From Candidatus Woodwardiibium gallinarum (lineage in GTDB: Bacteria > Bacillota > Clostridia > Oscillospirales > CAG-382): a DNA stretch of 64,000 bases. Within the stretch, counting starts at the first letter, position 1, and each line of letters opens with the position of its first letter. Below the pieces are notes generated by a model, which saw only the letters and a program-made list of their open reading frames with translations, made no database searches and was not told where the DNA came from. The stretch lies in contig CAJFRY010000017.1 of assembly GCA_904419545.1 (NCBI GenBank), forward strand, positions 1-64,000, in the 5' to 3' direction. This document shows, piece after piece, positions 40,812 to 50,482 of this stretch. The position numbers and the translations under genes were made by a program.

Positions 40812-40989
40812 CAATCGACGGTGACGCAAAGGAAAATTCGATTTTCAAAGCAAGATTGCATTTACTTATACGCAATTCCAATCTGTACAAAAACCTTCGC
40901 ATAATCAGATTTTGAAAACTTTTGCCGATAAGGGTTTTTTCGCTTACGTGTTTATGCGTTTTCGCAATAAACGTCGGAGCTCGGAAAAA

Positions 40990-41020
40990 CAGGCTCCGCT
41001 TGATTTTGAAGCGGAGTCTG
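40990..41020 (+). terminator. Hairpin after the BtrH/GyrI-like gene
   Basis: CAGGCTCCGCTT pairs with AAGCGGAGTCTG (one G-U) around a 7-nt loop, followed by the weak T-stretch CTTGATTT. It is a probable terminator of the plus-strand gene. Confidence 0.55.
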
Positions 41021-41111
41021 CTTGATTTACGCTCTGCATATCAGCCCACAGGCCCGGAAACGGAACAACCAGCCGTCTTTTGCCACAGCGCCGGGCCGGC
41101 AGAGCCTGATA

Positions 41112-41145
41112 AAAAAACCGATGCGAAGGATCGCATCGGTTTTTT
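41112..41145. terminator. Bidirectional terminator
   Basis: AAAAAACCGATGCGA (41112-41126) pairs perfectly with its complement (41131-41145), loop AGGA, with T-runs on both strands. It terminates the minus-strand LamG protein gene that ends 14 bp away. Confidence 0.9.
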
Positions 41146-41158
41146 ACTTATGAAAAGC

Positions 41159-42100
41159 TCAGCGTGCTTTCTTCACCACGACAGCACCTGCCAGCGCAAG
41201 CAGCGCAAGGACGGCAAACGCGGCAATGCCGGCGTCGCCCGTCGAAGGCGTAGAGGAAGCGGCGGAAGAAACGGAAGAAGATGCGGGCGCCTCAGCCGAG
41301 GAATCGACAGGCGCTTCGGAGGAAGCCGGCGCTTCACTGGACGCATCGTCGGACGTATCGTCCGAGTCGCCGTCGCCGAATACGACCTCTGCCTGATCCG
41401 CAGCGTAGTTCTGCGCGACCTCATCGGCCGTCAGCGCACGGTCATAGAAGCGGAATTTGATATACTCAGTGGTATGAGATTTCGACGAGTCTTCGTGGCC
41501 GAAAAAGAAATCCGCCACATTCAGCACGCCGGTCGCAGCTTCGGGCGCCGTTGCGGCCAGTTCGCCGTTGATATAGATCTTGGAAGGCTCGCCGACCTTG
41601 AACACGACGGTGACCGTCGAATCGGAAAGCGCGTCCTTGCCGCCGATGGCCGATTTGGTCGGTCTTTTGTTGGGGTCATTCTTGAACTCGACGGCGTCGT
41701 CAGAAAGTCTGTAGAACAGCGAGTACGCGTCGGTCGTAGCGTTCAGATAGGTTCCCCACCTGTCACCGGTGACTTCGGTGGCGCCGAGCTGCATTTCGGT
41801 CGTGAACTCCTGCCCCTTGATCAGATCCACGATGCCCTGCGGGAAGTTGACCTGCGTAGCGGTGTTGAGATACGCGCCGTCCTTGAACTCGTTCTGCCCG
41901 GCTGTGTTGGGAACGTCAGCAATATCATTGTCGCCGGCCAAATCCGTCCATGTCGTGTCGCCGGCCTTCTGCTGCCCGGCGTCGTAGAACGCGACCAGCC
42001 CGTTGGTGACATACGACTCATCCGCAGCAAAAGCGCCGACAGCCGCAAAGCAGCCGACCAGCAGCAGCGCCGCGAGAAAGAGCGCAACTGTCTTTTTCAT
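41159..42100 (-). CDS. Secreted LamG-like protein with PSTG-D wall-sorting signal
   Basis: A 313-residue surface protein. The signal peptide is cleaved near AFAADES. A concanavalin/LamG-like beta-sandwich follows (about 30-235: GLVAFYDAGQQ near the start, PSKIYINGELAAT, and IKFRFYDRALTADEVAQNY, the characteristic last strand-helix of LamG_3 domains). A Ser/Ala/Glu/Asp-rich linker comes next, then TPSTGDAGIAAFAV, a hydrophobic helix and the tail VKKAR. This is a sortase-type signal of PxTG-D form, like the one ending the fibre operon. It probably binds sugars at the wall. It stands alone, with its own promoter and terminator. Confidence 0.85.
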   Translation of the reverse strand: MKKTVALFLAALLLVGCFAAVGAFAADESYVTNGLVAFYDAGQQKAGDTTWTDLAGDNDIADVPNTAGQNEFKDGAYLNTATQVNFPQGIVDLIKGQEFTTEMQLGATEVTGDRWGTYLNATTDAYSLFYRLSDDAVEFKNDPNKRPTKSAIGGKDALSDSTVTVVFKVGEPSKIYINGELAATAPEAATGVLNVADFFFGHEDSSKSHTTEYIKFRFYDRALTADEVAQNYAADQAEVVFGDGDSDDTSDDASSEAPASSEAPVDSSAEAPASSSVSSAASSTPSTGDAGIAAFAVLALLALAGAVVVKKAR

Positions 42101-42150
42101 AACAAAATCTCCTTTTTATACAAATTTTGAATTTTCTGCATGATGTTTTA

Positions 42151-42179
42151 ATCATACCATCATAAATCGGATTTGTCAA
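42151..42179 (-). promoter_or_regulatory. Promoter of the LamG-like protein gene
   Basis: On the minus strand: consensus -35 TTGACA (42174-42179), 17-bp spacer, -10 TATGAT (42151-42156). Confidence 0.8.
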
Positions 42180-42243
42180 TAGGTTTTACACAATTTAATC
42201 CAATTTGAACGAAGCGGGAAGGTATGCAATTCCGAAAAAAACG

Positions 42244-42272
42244 TTGCAAAGCGCTCGACGAAGTGGTATACT
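42244..42272 (+). promoter_or_regulatory. Promoter of the serine hydrolase gene
   Basis: -35 TTGCAA (42244-42249), 17-bp spacer, -10 TATACT (42267-42272), about 50 bp before the start codon. Confidence 0.7.
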
Positions 42273-42324
42273 GGTGCAGGACAACATCTGTATCCGAACG
42301 AATCTGAAAGGAACGGTTTGACAA

Positions 42325-43716
42325 ATGGCATTCACGTATACAATCGGCTGCGGCGTAACCAAATCGGCGCTGGCGGCCTTTATCCGGCGCGCGCACGCGG
42401 GCGGCGTGGATATCCACGCACTCTCCTACCGCAAGAACGGAAAGCCGGCCGCAGAGCTGGCGCTGCCGCCCTATTCGTTCGACCAGCGCGCACAGCTCTA
42501 CTCTCTGTCAAAGTCCTTCACCTCGATTGCCGTCGGCATCGCCGCCGACGAGGGACTGCTGCGCGAGGACGAAAAGATTGCCGATATCTTTCCCGACAAG
42601 CTGCCGGCAGACGCGCCCGAAGCGGTGCGCGAAGCGCGGCTGTGCGACCTGCTCTCGATGCAGAGCGGACACGGCGTCTGCGCGCTGGCGGACATGCTGG
42701 AGGGAGACCCGATCGTCAAGTTCCTGCAGGCGCCGATGCCGCACAAGCCGGGCACGACCTTTCTGTACAGCACCGGTGCAACCTGTATCTGCGCGGCGGC
42801 AGTGGAACGCCGTGCGGGCGTATCGCTGACCGATTATTTGGAGGAACGCCTTTTCCGCCCGCTTGGGATTGCGAAGCCGTTCTGGAAAACCTTGAACGGC
42901 GTCACGCTCGGCGGCGTGGGGCTGTACCTTTCGGCGGCCGACCTCGTGCCCTTCGCCGAAATGCTGCGCTGCGGCGGCGTCTACGGCGGCAAACGCATCG
43001 TGAGCGAGCAATGGATCAAGAAAGCCACCTCGCGCCACTCGCTTGATGTCAACAACGGTTCGCACGACTGGACGGCGGGATACGGCTATCAGTTCTGGCT
43101 CAACGACAACGGCAAGGGCTACCGCGGCGACGGCGCGTTCGGACAGCTCTGCATCGTCATCCCCGATCGGGAAATCACCTTTATTATGCTTGCCGAAGCG
43201 ACGAACATGCAAACCGAAATGGATATCATTATGGACTTTATTGAGCACGACAGCACACCGGACGGTCCCGACGAGCTGCCGGAGGATCTTTACGCGCCTG
43301 CGCCGACGGCCAAGACGGCTTTCTCGTACGCTTGGCATTGCGAGGAGAACGCTGCCGGCATCCGCGCGCTTCGGCTCGACTGCGACGGCGAGGTCCTGCG
43401 CATCACCAGAACCGACGCACGCGGCGAGGAAACAATCCGTGCCGGCAACGGACGTTATGCGGTGTCGGATTACACGATGACCAAGCTCTACCCCTGCATC
43501 TCGCAGCTCGAAGCCTACGCGCCGTTTGAAAAGCTGAAAGCGGCGGCGTTCTACACGCTGGAGGACGGTGCGGTCACTGTTACGCTGCGGCATCTCGAGT
43601 CGCCGCACACCGAGTACTGGCACTTCTCGCTCGGGGAGGAGCCGGAGTGGAGTCTCGCCGCGCGGACGGGGACCTTCACGCCTGCTTTGCGGCAGCCCAT
43701 CCGCGGACGGGCGTGA
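42325..43716 (+). CDS. Serine hydrolase, beta-lactamase (class C/esterase) family
   Basis: A 463-residue protein. LYSLSKSFTSIAVGIAADEG holds the S-x-x-K nucleophile motif (SKSF region) of the penicillin-binding/beta-lactamase family. LLSMQSGH and PGTTFLYST (the usual FxYS after PG), DYLEERLFRPLGI and YGYQFWLND match class C beta-lactamase-related esterases and peptidases. The last 130 residues form an extra beta-rich domain. There is no signal peptide, so it is probably cytosolic and a peptidase or esterase rather than a resistance enzyme. Start ATG 42325; GAAAGGAAC lies upstream. Confidence 0.9.
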   Translation: MAFTYTIGCGVTKSALAAFIRRAHAGGVDIHALSYRKNGKPAAELALPPYSFDQRAQLYSLSKSFTSIAVGIAADEGLLREDEKIADIFPDKLPADAPEAVREARLCDLLSMQSGHGVCALADMLEGDPIVKFLQAPMPHKPGTTFLYSTGATCICAAAVERRAGVSLTDYLEERLFRPLGIAKPFWKTLNGVTLGGVGLYLSAADLVPFAEMLRCGGVYGGKRIVSEQWIKKATSRHSLDVNNGSHDWTAGYGYQFWLNDNGKGYRGDGAFGQLCIVIPDREITFIMLAEATNMQTEMDIIMDFIEHDSTPDGPDELPEDLYAPAPTAKTAFSYAWHCEENAAGIRALRLDCDGEVLRITRTDARGEETIRAGNGRYAVSDYTMTKLYPCISQLEAYAPFEKLKAAAFYTLEDGAVTVTLRHLESPHTEYWHFSLGEEPEWSLAARTGTFTPALRQPIRGRA

Positions 43717-44059
43717 TCGGGGCGCACTGCCGCAAGCCCTACATAGGAAGCAGAGAGGCCGTCAATGACGGCCTCCCGTTTAAGAAACAGCCTGCTTTCG
43801 GCCGGTCAAAACGTGTTATGATTTTTTCCGCGCACCGCGCTTTTTACGGCAGGCAGGCTGCATCGCGGCCTGCCTATCTGTAAGCCCCATTTTCATAGCG
43901 GGAAGGACAAGCAGCCAACTAAGCAGAAGCATACAAATTGTTTCCGTTTATCCTTTTGCAGCACAAAAGTCGTTTTCCATTCCGACCCGCCGCCAAGCAT
44001 GGCATCCGAAGGTTCCGTCGCCGCTCCACAGCCATTGCGTAAGCCGCCGCGCGGCGCAC
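43717..44059. other. Intergenic, no gene; hairpin after the hydrolase
   Basis: GAGGCCGTC/GACGGCCTC at about 43757-43777 forms a 9-bp stem with a 3-nt loop and CCCGTTT after it, a weak terminator. The rest carries no convincing ORF. Confidence 0.5.
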
Positions 44060-44091
44060 AAAAAAGCCCGTCCCACTTGGGACGGGCTTTT
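44060..44091. terminator. Bidirectional terminator
   Basis: AAAAAAGCCCGTCCC (44060-44074), loop ACTT, then GGGACGGGCTTTT. It lies 16 bp beyond the stop of the minus-strand Ig-repeat lipoprotein gene. Confidence 0.88.
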
Positions 44092-44106
44092 ACCACACAC
44101 ATTTCC

Positions 44107-45867
44107 CTATGAAATCACTTGAAAGCCGTTATAGGCACTGATATCCGCCTGACGTCGGAAGTAGATGAGCTTACTGCCCATCTGTGCGTCGGTCTTACAG
44201 AACCGCGTATAGGTATTGACACCGCCGGCGCGGTCGGTGATATTCGCCTCGACCTGCACGTCGAAGGTATACAGCGTGCCGTTGATGCGGACGTTGTTCC
44301 AGATATGGCCGGAATAACCGCCGGAGATGTTGTTCGTTTTCCCCTCGACATAGAAGCATTCCAGACCGATCGCACGGGTCATAACCATGAACGCGGCGGA
44401 ATAGTCATTGCAGACGCCGACATCGGAGATGAGGATATCATACGCGCGGAGGATGACCTCGCGGTCCTGCGACGCATAGGTTTTGCCGCCGAGAAGGCTG
44501 ATGTAATCGGTCCAGTATTTGCTGCCGCGGCCGTAGGTGATGTTCTCCACCAGATAATCGTAGACGGCGCGGGTCTTATCATACGTCGTCATACCGGGCG
44601 TGAAAATCTCATCGAAAATCCGGTCGACCAGCTCGTCCACCGCGGCCACACCGGTACGCGTGGGATTGAGCGGGGCGCTGTTGAGGATGGCCCGCACATC
44701 GCCGGACGCACTGGAGCCTGCGGAAACGAATACGGTGCAGGCCGCTGTGCTGCCGTCGGCGGCACGCGCGGTGATGGTGGCGGTGCCGGGCTTTTTGGCC
44801 TCAACGCGGCCGCTGTCCGAAACGCCCGCGACACTGCTGTCGGACGACGACCAGCTCACGGCGGCATTCGCCGTAAGCTTGGCGGAATTCCCCTCCGTCA
44901 GCGACAGTTCCCTGCTGCTGAGCCTGAGCGTACCGCTCGACGTGCTGCCGCGGACCTCGAGCCGACAGGACGCCTGTTTGCCGTTCGCGGTCGATGCGGT
45001 GATCGTGGCCTTACCCGCGCTTACGGCGGTGACCAGCCCGTCGCGGACGGTGACGACAGCTTCGTCCGAGCTTGTCCACGTGACGGCGGCGTCGGCTGCG
45101 TCCGCAGGCGTGACGGTGGCCGAGAGCTTGAAGGTCTTGCCTGCGTCGAGCAGGACGGTGCGATAGTTGAGCGCAACACTCTCCACGCCGGCGGCGGAAA
45201 CTTCTATTTTGCAGACGGCTGTTTTGCCGTTGGGAGACGCGGCGGTGACGGTCGCACTGCCGGCGCGCAGCGCGGTAACGACGCCGTCCTCTACGCGGAC
45301 GACCGACTCATCCGAGCTTGCCCACTGCAGGGTCATATCCGCAGCGGAAGCGGGCAGGACGGCGGGCGTCAGCGTAAGCGATTCGCCGGCCTTCAACGCG
45401 GCTTCGGTACGGTCAAGCGTAACGCTCTCAACCTCCGCAGGTTTGATTTCAAACGCGCAGGAGGCGCTTTTTCCGTTGACGTCGATGGCATAGACGCGCG
45501 CCAGCCCGGGGCCGACGGCGGTGACGACACCATCCTCCACACGGACGACCGACTCGTCGGTGCTTGTCCACGTAACGGCGTCCGCGTCGGCCACGCCGGT
45601 GGCGGAAAGCGTGAATTTCTTCTCGGGCGCGAGGATGACGGTGCGGTAATTGAGCTTGATGTCCGCAAGCGCACCCGTTTCGGGCACGGCGGCGGGCAGG
45701 TCGTCCGTCAAAACGGAATGGATGCCCGCGCCCGGCACCAGCGGTGCGGACGCGTTGCTTTCGGTTATGGAATATGTATCTTCAGACGCGCCGTCCGCAC
45801 TGCAAGAAGCGAGCGCGGCGGCTGCAAAAAACGCGGAAAACGCCAGCACGGCGAGCTTTTTCATCAA
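44107..45867 (-). CDS. Lipoprotein with four Ig-like (BIG_2) repeats and a transglutaminase-like domain
   Basis: A 586-residue surface lipoprotein. The lipobox ALASC ends a typical signal. Four bacterial Ig-like repeats (about 65-140, 145-225, 228-305, 310-385) share W-x-S-x-[DE]-x-V-V-x-V-x-[DN]-G-x-V-T-A; repeats 1 and 2 are identical over ESVVRVEDGVVTA. The C-terminal part is transglutaminase-like: DVGVCNDYSAAF (Cys), GGYSGHIWNNV (His) and LYTFDVQVE (Asp) form the triad. It may cross-link or cleave peptides at the cell surface. It ends YNGFQVIS. It is a monocistronic gene with its own promoter. Confidence 0.92.
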   Translation of the reverse strand: MMKKLAVLAFSAFFAAAALASCSADGASEDTYSITESNASAPLVPGAGIHSVLTDDLPAAVPETGALADIKLNYRTVILAPEKKFTLSATGVADADAVTWTSTDESVVRVEDGVVTAVGPGLARVYAIDVNGKSASCAFEIKPAEVESVTLDRTEAALKAGESLTLTPAVLPASAADMTLQWASSDESVVRVEDGVVTALRAGSATVTAASPNGKTAVCKIEVSAAGVESVALNYRTVLLDAGKTFKLSATVTPADAADAAVTWTSSDEAVVTVRDGLVTAVSAGKATITASTANGKQASCRLEVRGSTSSGTLRLSSRELSLTEGNSAKLTANAAVSWSSSDSSVAGVSDSGRVEAKKPGTATITARAADGSTAACTVFVSAGSSASGDVRAILNSAPLNPTRTGVAAVDELVDRIFDEIFTPGMTTYDKTRAVYDYLVENITYGRGSKYWTDYISLLGGKTYASQDREVILRAYDILISDVGVCNDYSAAFMVMTRAIGLECFYVEGKTNNISGGYSGHIWNNVRINGTLYTFDVQVEANITDRAGGVNTYTRFCKTDAQMGSKLIYFRRQADISAYNGFQVIS

Positions 45868-45923
45868 ACGGAGGACCTCACTTTCGGGATTCCGACGGCA
45901 TGACAGAGGATTCGGCTTTTATA

Positions 45924-45952
45924 AGAATACCATAATTCCGCCGATTTGTAAA
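45924..45952 (-). promoter_or_regulatory. Promoter of the Ig-repeat lipoprotein gene
   Basis: On the minus strand: -35 TTTACA (45947-45952), 17-bp spacer, -10 TATTCT (45924-45929), about 57 bp upstream of the start codon. Confidence 0.65.
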
Positions 45953-45975
45953 CCCCTTTTCGGCAATTTTAACAA

Positions 45976-47661
45976 TTACGGCCGAAAGGACACATACAGC
46001 ACGACCGAGCTGACACAGAACAACACCACCGCCGCCTGCAAAACAGCGTCGATAGCGCGCGAAACCGTCGAATGCCCGTCATGCGGCTCCGACAGGCGCA
46101 TCCCGAGGAAAACAGCGCCGACAACGGCCAGCGGGACGACATAGCGGAAATCCTGCGTACAATTATAAGGATAATCAAAGCAGAACTTGAAGTACATCCC
46201 CAGCATCGAGGCAATCAGCACACCGAAGAAGGCGCGCAGCCCGCCGCAGAGGAAACGGCTTTTGGCAAACACATAACGCAGCAGAAGCACAAACGCCGAA
46301 ACCGCCAGAAGAAGGTTGGAAACCGAGAGCGTATATGCAAAGACCGAGAGCAGCGGCTCGTTCTTGCCGATATAATATTCGCCGAACATCGAGCTTTTCA
46401 GCATCGCCAGCGGGATGTTGTATTCAAAATACGTATACCCATAGTTTTTACCGCGTGCGACCCACACGTCGGTCGTGCGGAGATCGAAGAAGCGGCGCCA
46501 GACCGGGTAGTCGCCCAGATACTGAACATTATTCCTGCCGATGTCGGGAACATAGGTCAGCGGCGTTTTGGTGAGGATATAGTTGCGCACGCCCCACCAC
46601 AGGCCGAGCGGGAAGCAGACGGCGGCAAACGCGGCAAACTGCCCGATAAGCCGCTTATAAGCCTTCGACCGGAAAAACCGGACCGCGAAGAGCACGGCAA
46701 TAGCGGGCGCGACCATCGCAACCGAGAGCTTGGTCATCATCCCCAGTCCCACGCATAGGGCGACCGTCAAAATACCCTTGAGCGACGGTGCGCGGTACCA
46801 GCGGCCAGCGGTCAGGATAGACAGCAGCGAAAAAAGCACGCTGAGCATATCGTTGTTGACGCTGCCCGCAAGGATAAAGAACGTCGGGTGGAAAGCGACA
46901 ATCGCTACTGCCGCGACAAGCCCGCGGCCCTTCAGGCCGAGCAGGCGGAACAGACTGCGCGAGACGAGCATTGCCGCCGAGGAATAGAACAGCGTGAGGA
47001 TCTGTATGTTTTCAACCGCACAGGCGTAGAACCCCTCACCGCCGAGAAGGGTCTGCAGCTTCAGCCACGCCGCGCAGAGGATGTAGTGCAGCGGCGGATG
47101 GTAGTTCTGGTTCACGCCGGTCATTGTGACCTTGGGCAGCGAAAGGTTGTTGTAGATGTATTCCATATACGGGATGTGCCCGTTGGTACCGCCGGCGTCG
47201 TGCTGGCGTACAAGGTGGCCGGTAAGCAGGACATAAGCCGCACGCACGGCGAAGCCCGCAATGATCAGCAGCAGGACGATACGCTCGGCATCGAGCTTGT
47301 CCAGTGTGCGCCAATAACTGCAAAGCGCCAAAGCGACGCACAAACCCGTCGCGGCGACGCACAGGCCGGGGTTTTTATAAACAAACCAAAGCATCCACGG
47401 AAGCGCGGCGTAAACGATGCACAGCGGTACAAAGAGGACGGCAAACGAACGGCCGCAGTCGGCATACCCGCGGTAGGCCAGACAAACATAGAAAGCCGTG
47501 ACCGCCAGCAGCAGCACCAGCGAAACAAACATACTCGGATCAATGCCGGAGGGTCGGTTGAGCGCGGCGAAGGGCAGACAGGCCGCGGCGAGCAAAAGGT
47601 AGGGGTGACGGCGCAGCGCGGCAAGCGTGCCTTCCGGCTGCGCGGGCTGAGATTGCGTCAT
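45976..47661 (-). CDS. GT-C-type membrane glycosyltransferase (ArnT/PMT family)
   Basis: A 561-residue protein with about 11-12 membrane helices. The first large loop has GHIPYMEYIYNN and VNQNYHPPLHYILCAA; the HPPLHY element is the usual PMT_2/ArnT loop motif, where an Asp/Glu or His near the first loop takes part in catalysis. It should move a sugar from polyprenyl phosphate to a surface acceptor. ATG 47661 (AAAGGAGG upstream) is chosen; the open frame continues upstream without a better start. It is separated by a terminator from the GtrA/flavoprotein pair but probably works in the same envelope glycan pathway. Confidence 0.83.
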   Translation of the reverse strand: MTQSQPAQPEGTLAALRRHPYLLLAAACLPFAALNRPSGIDPSMFVSLVLLLAVTAFYVCLAYRGYADCGRSFAVLFVPLCIVYAALPWMLWFVYKNPGLCVAATGLCVALALCSYWRTLDKLDAERIVLLLIIAGFAVRAAYVLLTGHLVRQHDAGGTNGHIPYMEYIYNNLSLPKVTMTGVNQNYHPPLHYILCAAWLKLQTLLGGEGFYACAVENIQILTLFYSSAAMLVSRSLFRLLGLKGRGLVAAVAIVAFHPTFFILAGSVNNDMLSVLFSLLSILTAGRWYRAPSLKGILTVALCVGLGMMTKLSVAMVAPAIAVLFAVRFFRSKAYKRLIGQFAAFAAVCFPLGLWWGVRNYILTKTPLTYVPDIGRNNVQYLGDYPVWRRFFDLRTTDVWVARGKNYGYTYFEYNIPLAMLKSSMFGEYYIGKNEPLLSVFAYTLSVSNLLLAVSAFVLLLRYVFAKSRFLCGGLRAFFGVLIASMLGMYFKFCFDYPYNCTQDFRYVVPLAVVGAVFLGMRLSEPHDGHSTVSRAIDAVLQAAVVLFCVSSVVLYVSFRP

Positions 47662-47854
47662 TGGAAAAGCGCCTCCTTTTTTCCGGGGAAACTCTGAGGA
47701 TGTCCGCACGAACCGTGAGCGAGAGATTTTGTCCCGGACGGAAGTTGAAAAACAACGGATTTTTCGGTGCATTTCCTATTTTTCAACCGAACAGCCGGAG
47801 CGAAAGCGCCGCGCACGGTCAACGGCGACGGATGCAGAGGTTCCCTTATATCCG

Positions 47855-47891
47855 TCAAAGACAAAAGCCGCCCGCAAAGACGGCGGGCGGC
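47855..47891 (-). terminator. Terminator after the flavoprotein gene
   Basis: On the minus strand GCCGCCCGC (47891-47883) pairs with GCGGGCGGC (47875-47867), followed by TTTTGTCTTT. It is located 8 bp beyond the flavoprotein stop. Confidence 0.75.
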
Positions 47892-47898
47892 AAGCGGC

Positions 47899-49464
47899 TT
47901 ACGACTCTTTTTTCTCGTGATATTCCTTTTCCGCGTTCACGTTCCAAACCGCATCCTTGCTGCCGTCGCCGATGATGGCGCGCACCGCCTCCATGGCCGT
48001 GAGCATCGAATGATCCATATTGTTGTACTTATGCTGGCCGTTCCGGCCGATACAGTAAAGGTTGTCGAACGTGTCGAGATATGCGCGCACCTTGTCAAAT
48101 TCCGCGTAGGTGCCGAAGTAAGCCGGATACGCTTTTTTCACGCGGACACGCACCGCATCGCGGACGTCGGAAGCGCTGATGATGCCGATGTGCTCCAGCT
48201 CCTTCTTGGCGAAATCGATAAAGGCCTCGTCGCTCATCTCCCACATCGCGTCGCCCTCGTTGCAGAAATATTCCAGCCCGATCCAGACCGTATGCTCGGG
48301 ATCCTCCACCATATAGGGCGACCAGTTGTTGAAAATCTGGAGCCGGCCGATGCGGACGTCGCGCTCCTGCACATAAATCCAGCAGTCGGGCACGATATTG
48401 GCCAGCGTTTTCATCTTCGTCTTATTCCGGATCAGCAGCTTGTCCACCAGCAGGCCGACGGTGATGAAGTCGCGGTAGGGCAGCGCCGAAGCGATGTCCG
48501 AAACCTCCTGCGGGACGCCGCCGTCGAACGCAGCGACGAGATCCTTGATCGGCATTGAGGACAGGTAATACTCGCCCTTATATGTCTTCTCGCCGTCCTT
48601 CTCCTCGGCAACGACGCCGGTCACGCGGCCGTTCTCGGTCAGGACCTGCTTGACGCGCGCGTTCTTCACGATCACGCCGCCGCGGGCAACGACCTCGTCC
48701 GCGAGCGTCTCCCAGAGCTGCCCGGGGCCCTTCTTCGGATAGATGAACTGCTCGATGAGCGAAGTCTCGACTTTTTTACCGTCTGTATTGCGGACAAAGG
48801 GCTTCTTGACCATCGTCCAGAGCGCCTTGAAAAGCGACAGCCCCTTCACGCGCTGCGCGCCCCAGTCCGCCGAAATCGAATCGGGATTGACGCCCCAGAC
48901 CTTTTCCGTGTAATCTTCAAAGAACATTTTATACAGCGGCGCGCCGAAGCGGTTGATATAAAAGTTTTTGAGATTGGTCTCCTTTTTCTTGAAAACGGCC
49001 GACCAGACATAGCCGAAGCCCGCCTTGAGCGTGTTGGCCACGCCCATATTGCGGATGGTTTCACCACTTAAGGAGATGGGATACGCAAAGAATTTGCGGC
49101 GGAAGAAAATGCGCGACACGCGTGTGCGCACAAGCATCACGCGGTCGGTCTTTTCGGGGTCGGGACCGCCGGGAGCAAGAGGCTTTTCACGGCCGAGCAG
49201 CGCATCGTCCTTTGAGGGTGCGCCCTGAATGGGCATCAGGGTTCGCCAGAAATCCATTACCTCATCGTTTTTTGAGAAAAAGCGATGGCCGCCGATGTCC
49301 ATACGGTTGCCGTTATAGCGCACGGTGCGCGATATGCCGCCGATAAAGTCCTCCTCCTCGAGGATAATCGGACGGATGTCCGTTTTCGTCAGCAGCTCAT
49401 AGGCGGCGGTCAGTCCCGCGGGACCGGCGCCGATGATGACGGCCGTCTTCTGCGCTTCGCTCAT
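47899..49464 (-). CDS. FAD-dependent oxidoreductase of the amine-oxidase/UDP-galactopyranose-mutase-like group
   Basis: A 521-residue flavoprotein. [17 protein letters not shown] is the dinucleotide-binding GxGxxG motif. [33 protein letters not shown] and [17 protein letters not shown] are typical of the FAD amine-oxidoreductases that neighbour GtrA and polyprenyl-linked glycan genes. The C-terminal part ends [20 protein letters not shown], the second FAD-contact motif. It may modify a lipid-linked sugar. It overlaps the GtrA gene by four bases, so the two are translationally coupled. Confidence 0.87.
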   Translation of the reverse strand: MSEAQKTAVIIGAGPAGLTAAYELLTKTDIRPIILEEEDFIGGISRTVRYNGNRMDIGGHRFFSKNDEVMDFWRTLMPIQGAPSKDDALLGREKPLAPGGPDPEKTDRVMLVRTRVSRIFFRRKFFAYPISLSGETIRNMGVANTLKAGFGYVWSAVFKKKETNLKNFYINRFGAPLYKMFFEDYTEKVWGVNPDSISADWGAQRVKGLSLFKALWTMVKKPFVRNTDGKKVETSLIEQFIYPKKGPGQLWETLADEVVARGGVIVKNARVKQVLTENGRVTGVVAEEKDGEKTYKGEYYLSSMPIKDLVAAFDGGVPQEVSDIASALPYRDFITVGLLVDKLLIRNKTKMKTLANIVPDCWIYVQERDVRIGRLQIFNNWSPYMVEDPEHTVWIGLEYFCNEGDAMWEMSDEAFIDFAKKELEHIGIISASDVRDAVRVRVKKAYPAYFGTYAEFDKVRAYLDTFDNLYCIGRNGQHKYNNMDHSMLTAMEAVRAIIGDGSKDAVWNVNAEKEYHEKKES

Positions 49465-49964
49465 TGTATATCTTCCCCTTTTCCGGTATTTTTACTGTCC
49501 TTTCCGCCATAGACGAAAATTTTGCGGCCCAGATAATTCCAGACCATCACAAGCCCTGCGACTACAATCTTGATCGGCAGAAGAAACGCATCACCCAGCA
49601 GCGCCACGCCCAGCATCATCCCCAGCTCGGTCAAAGCCAGCCCGATGAGGCCGACGACAGCGAAAATGAGGAACGCACCCAGACTTTTTCCCTTTTCCTG
49701 CTGGCCGGGACGATTGAACACGAACAGAACCGACAAAACATAGTTTGCAACCAGACCGAAGAGAAAGCCGACCGCCGTCGCCGCAGCGGTGCGCCCGTCC
49801 GCGATATGAAGGAAAAGGAAATCAAAGCTGAAATCACCGAACACAAAATGGTAAAACAACATCAGCGAAGCCGTGTCCACCACGAAGGCGATGCCGCCGA
49901 CGATGCAATATTTCAAAAACTCGATCACCTGCTCGGAGCGAAGAAGCCTTTTGAGCTTATGCAA
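49461..49964 (-). CDS. GtrA family membrane protein
   Basis: A 167-residue protein with four membrane helices ([80 protein letters not shown]). The RKIFVYGG end and [15 protein letters not shown] start are hallmark GtrA features. GtrA-like proteins are thought to flip polyprenyl-phosphate-linked sugars across the membrane. It is the first gene of a two-gene operon with the flavoprotein, and a GT-C enzyme lies further downstream. Confidence 0.93.
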   Translation of the reverse strand: MHKLKRLLRSEQVIEFLKYCIVGGIAFVVDTASLMLFYHFVFGDFSFDFLFLHIADGRTAAATAVGFLFGLVANYVLSVLFVFNRPGQQEKGKSLGAFLIFAVVGLIGLALTELGMMLGVALLGDAFLLPIKIVVAGLVMVWNYLGRKIFVYGGKDSKNTGKGEDIQ

Positions 49965-50043
49965 TGGAATCCCTTCCCTTTTCCGTAGTTATCGGAGCCT
50001 GTCCCCCTTCGGAGGCCGAAAAGCCTTGATAGGGGTTTTGACT

Positions 50044-50072
50044 ATGATAGCATTTTTCAGTCCACATGTCAA
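50044..50072 (-). promoter_or_regulatory. Promoter of the gtrA-like operon
   Basis: On the minus strand: consensus -35 TTGACA (50067-50072), 17-bp spacer, -10 TATCAT (50044-50049). Confidence 0.8.
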
Positions 50073-50482
50073 CCGTTAAGTGGTCATCTTGTCGAAAAAG
50101 ATATTTTTGACAGGTCTTCGGACACACAAATCCACCAAATGACGGGCAATTCATGCCTATATTGAATAGATTTCATATCCGTTTGCCGGTGCGGTGCGGC
50201 CAAAAGCAAAAAAACAAGCCGCCGCAGAATCCGCAAGGCACTCAAAGTTTCACCCGTTCTTTCATCCGCCGTCCGGACCGATGCCGTCCAAACGAACCTG
50301 CGCAGGCCTCGGTTTTTGCAAACAAGTCCGCAGCGCACGGACAGGCAATTCGGCATATTCAGGGCTCCGCCGCTGCAATTTTTGTTCTCCCTGTGCCGCG
50401 CGCCGTGCTTTTTCCCGGCTGAAAATCATTTCTTTCGCCCTTTCGGCATATGGTTTACAAAGCGAGAGGAAGGGAAATCGTT
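50073..50482. other. Intergenic, no gene
   Basis: No convincing ORF. The last 30 bp hold the ribosome site (GAGAGGAAGGG) of the next gene. Confidence 0.5.

Noticed and set aside
42325-43716. Resistance beta-lactamase
   Set aside because: No signal peptide and an extra C-terminal domain; the motifs are also typical of esterases and peptidases, so only the general family is claimed.
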